Of a stretch of DNA of 64,000 nucleotides, positions 63,693 through 64,000 are shown in pieces. Origin of the DNA: Bradyrhizobium arachidis (GTDB taxonomy: Bacteria; Pseudomonadota; Alphaproteobacteria; Rhizobiales; Xanthobacteraceae); contig NZ_CP030050.1 in the NCBI RefSeq assembly GCF_015291705.1, positions 9,301,001 through 9,365,000 of the forward strand, written 5' to 3'. Within the stretch, counting starts at the first letter, position 1, and every line of letters starts with the position of its first letter. Position numbers and translations under genes: made by a program. Below the pieces are notes generated by a model, which worked only from the letters and a program-made list of their open reading frames with translations, was not told the origin of the DNA and did no database searches.

Positions 63693-64000
63693 TCTAGGAG
63701 CGTGTACTCATAAAGGCGCAGATGTCGTCTTTTGGGGTCTAAGCAGAAATGTTCTGCTTAACCAGAGTATTGCTGTTTTTGACCCAATGTATGGTCCGGC
63801 CGTGGGGTGCAAGAAGATTTCGACGATCCGGTAGATGCGGTCTTGCATCAATGTATCCGGCCTCTGTTTGGAGCGCAGTGCTCCGGGCCATCATGGATAT
63901 CAGCGCGCATGTGATCTGGTTAGCGGACAGGCCTCGACCGGGCCATTTGGGTCACCAGGGTTCACATGTGCCGGGAAGACCGATTCTCCATCGTCGTCTC
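63693..64000. other. End of window, no gene recognised
   Basis: It contains a perfect inverted repeat TAAGCAGAA-ATG-TTCTGCTTA (63740-63760). GGAGCGTGTACTCATAAAG at 63699 looks like a mobile-element end, but I cannot assign it. No frame on either strand gives a recognisable protein. Confidence 0.5.

Noticed and set aside
63699..63717. Insertion-sequence end at GGAGCGTGTACTCATAAAG
   Set aside because: No transposase or matching opposite end is visible before the window stops, so it was not annotated as an IS.

Overview
The window is GC-rich alphaproteobacterial chromosome, most like Bradyrhizobium or a close Rhizobiales relative. The support is an iron-control palindrome in front of a membrane-bound ferritin gene (mbfA), a DUF1127 gene, several families of long imperfect palindromic intergenic repeats typical of these genomes, and dense catabolic genes (SDRs, amidases, amidohydrolases, acyl-CoA enzymes). 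The genus is inferred from gene content and sequence style only.

Layout. 1-4167: end of a glycogen synthase gene, a GT4 glycosyltransferase, a DUF3606 protein and glycogen debranching enzyme, all on +. 4168-8258: a less GC-rich, decayed stretch with a frameshifted hybrid histidine kinase, a possible integrase remnant, a small ORF and a large serine recombinase. The recombinase frame ends inside the antisense of an initiator tRNA gene and its terminator. 8747-31603: GMC oxidoreductase, five SDRs (two with altered active sites), CvpA, DUF3775, a hydrolase/GST cluster with twin metallo-beta-lactamase-fold enzymes, mbfA, amidase, alcohol and acyl-CoA dehydrogenases, enoyl-CoA hydratase, two LysR regulators, GNAT, DUF1127 and an MFS carrier. 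31767-37769: two amidohydrolases with a Rieske ferredoxin, CinA-like protein, DUF1488, a TPR protein and AMP nucleosidase.

38069-41148 is a translationally coupled type I secretion ABC transporter and HlyD adaptor. 42171-49530 is a dipeptide/oligopeptide-type ABC operon on the minus strand. An amidase and a small DUF4089/AtzG-like protein lie between its two ATPase genes, and a second substrate-binding protein gene diverges from it.

The most interesting locus is 51654-63692. A 2768-residue FecR-type, VCBS-rich, type I secreted giant adhesin is followed on the same strand by a CHASE2 adenylate cyclase, and a LapG-like periplasmic cysteine protease gene diverges from the adhesin. Together with the secretion pair 13 kb away, this looks like a Lap-type adhesin retention/release system in which a CHASE2 cyclase sits where a c-di-GMP receptor might be expected.
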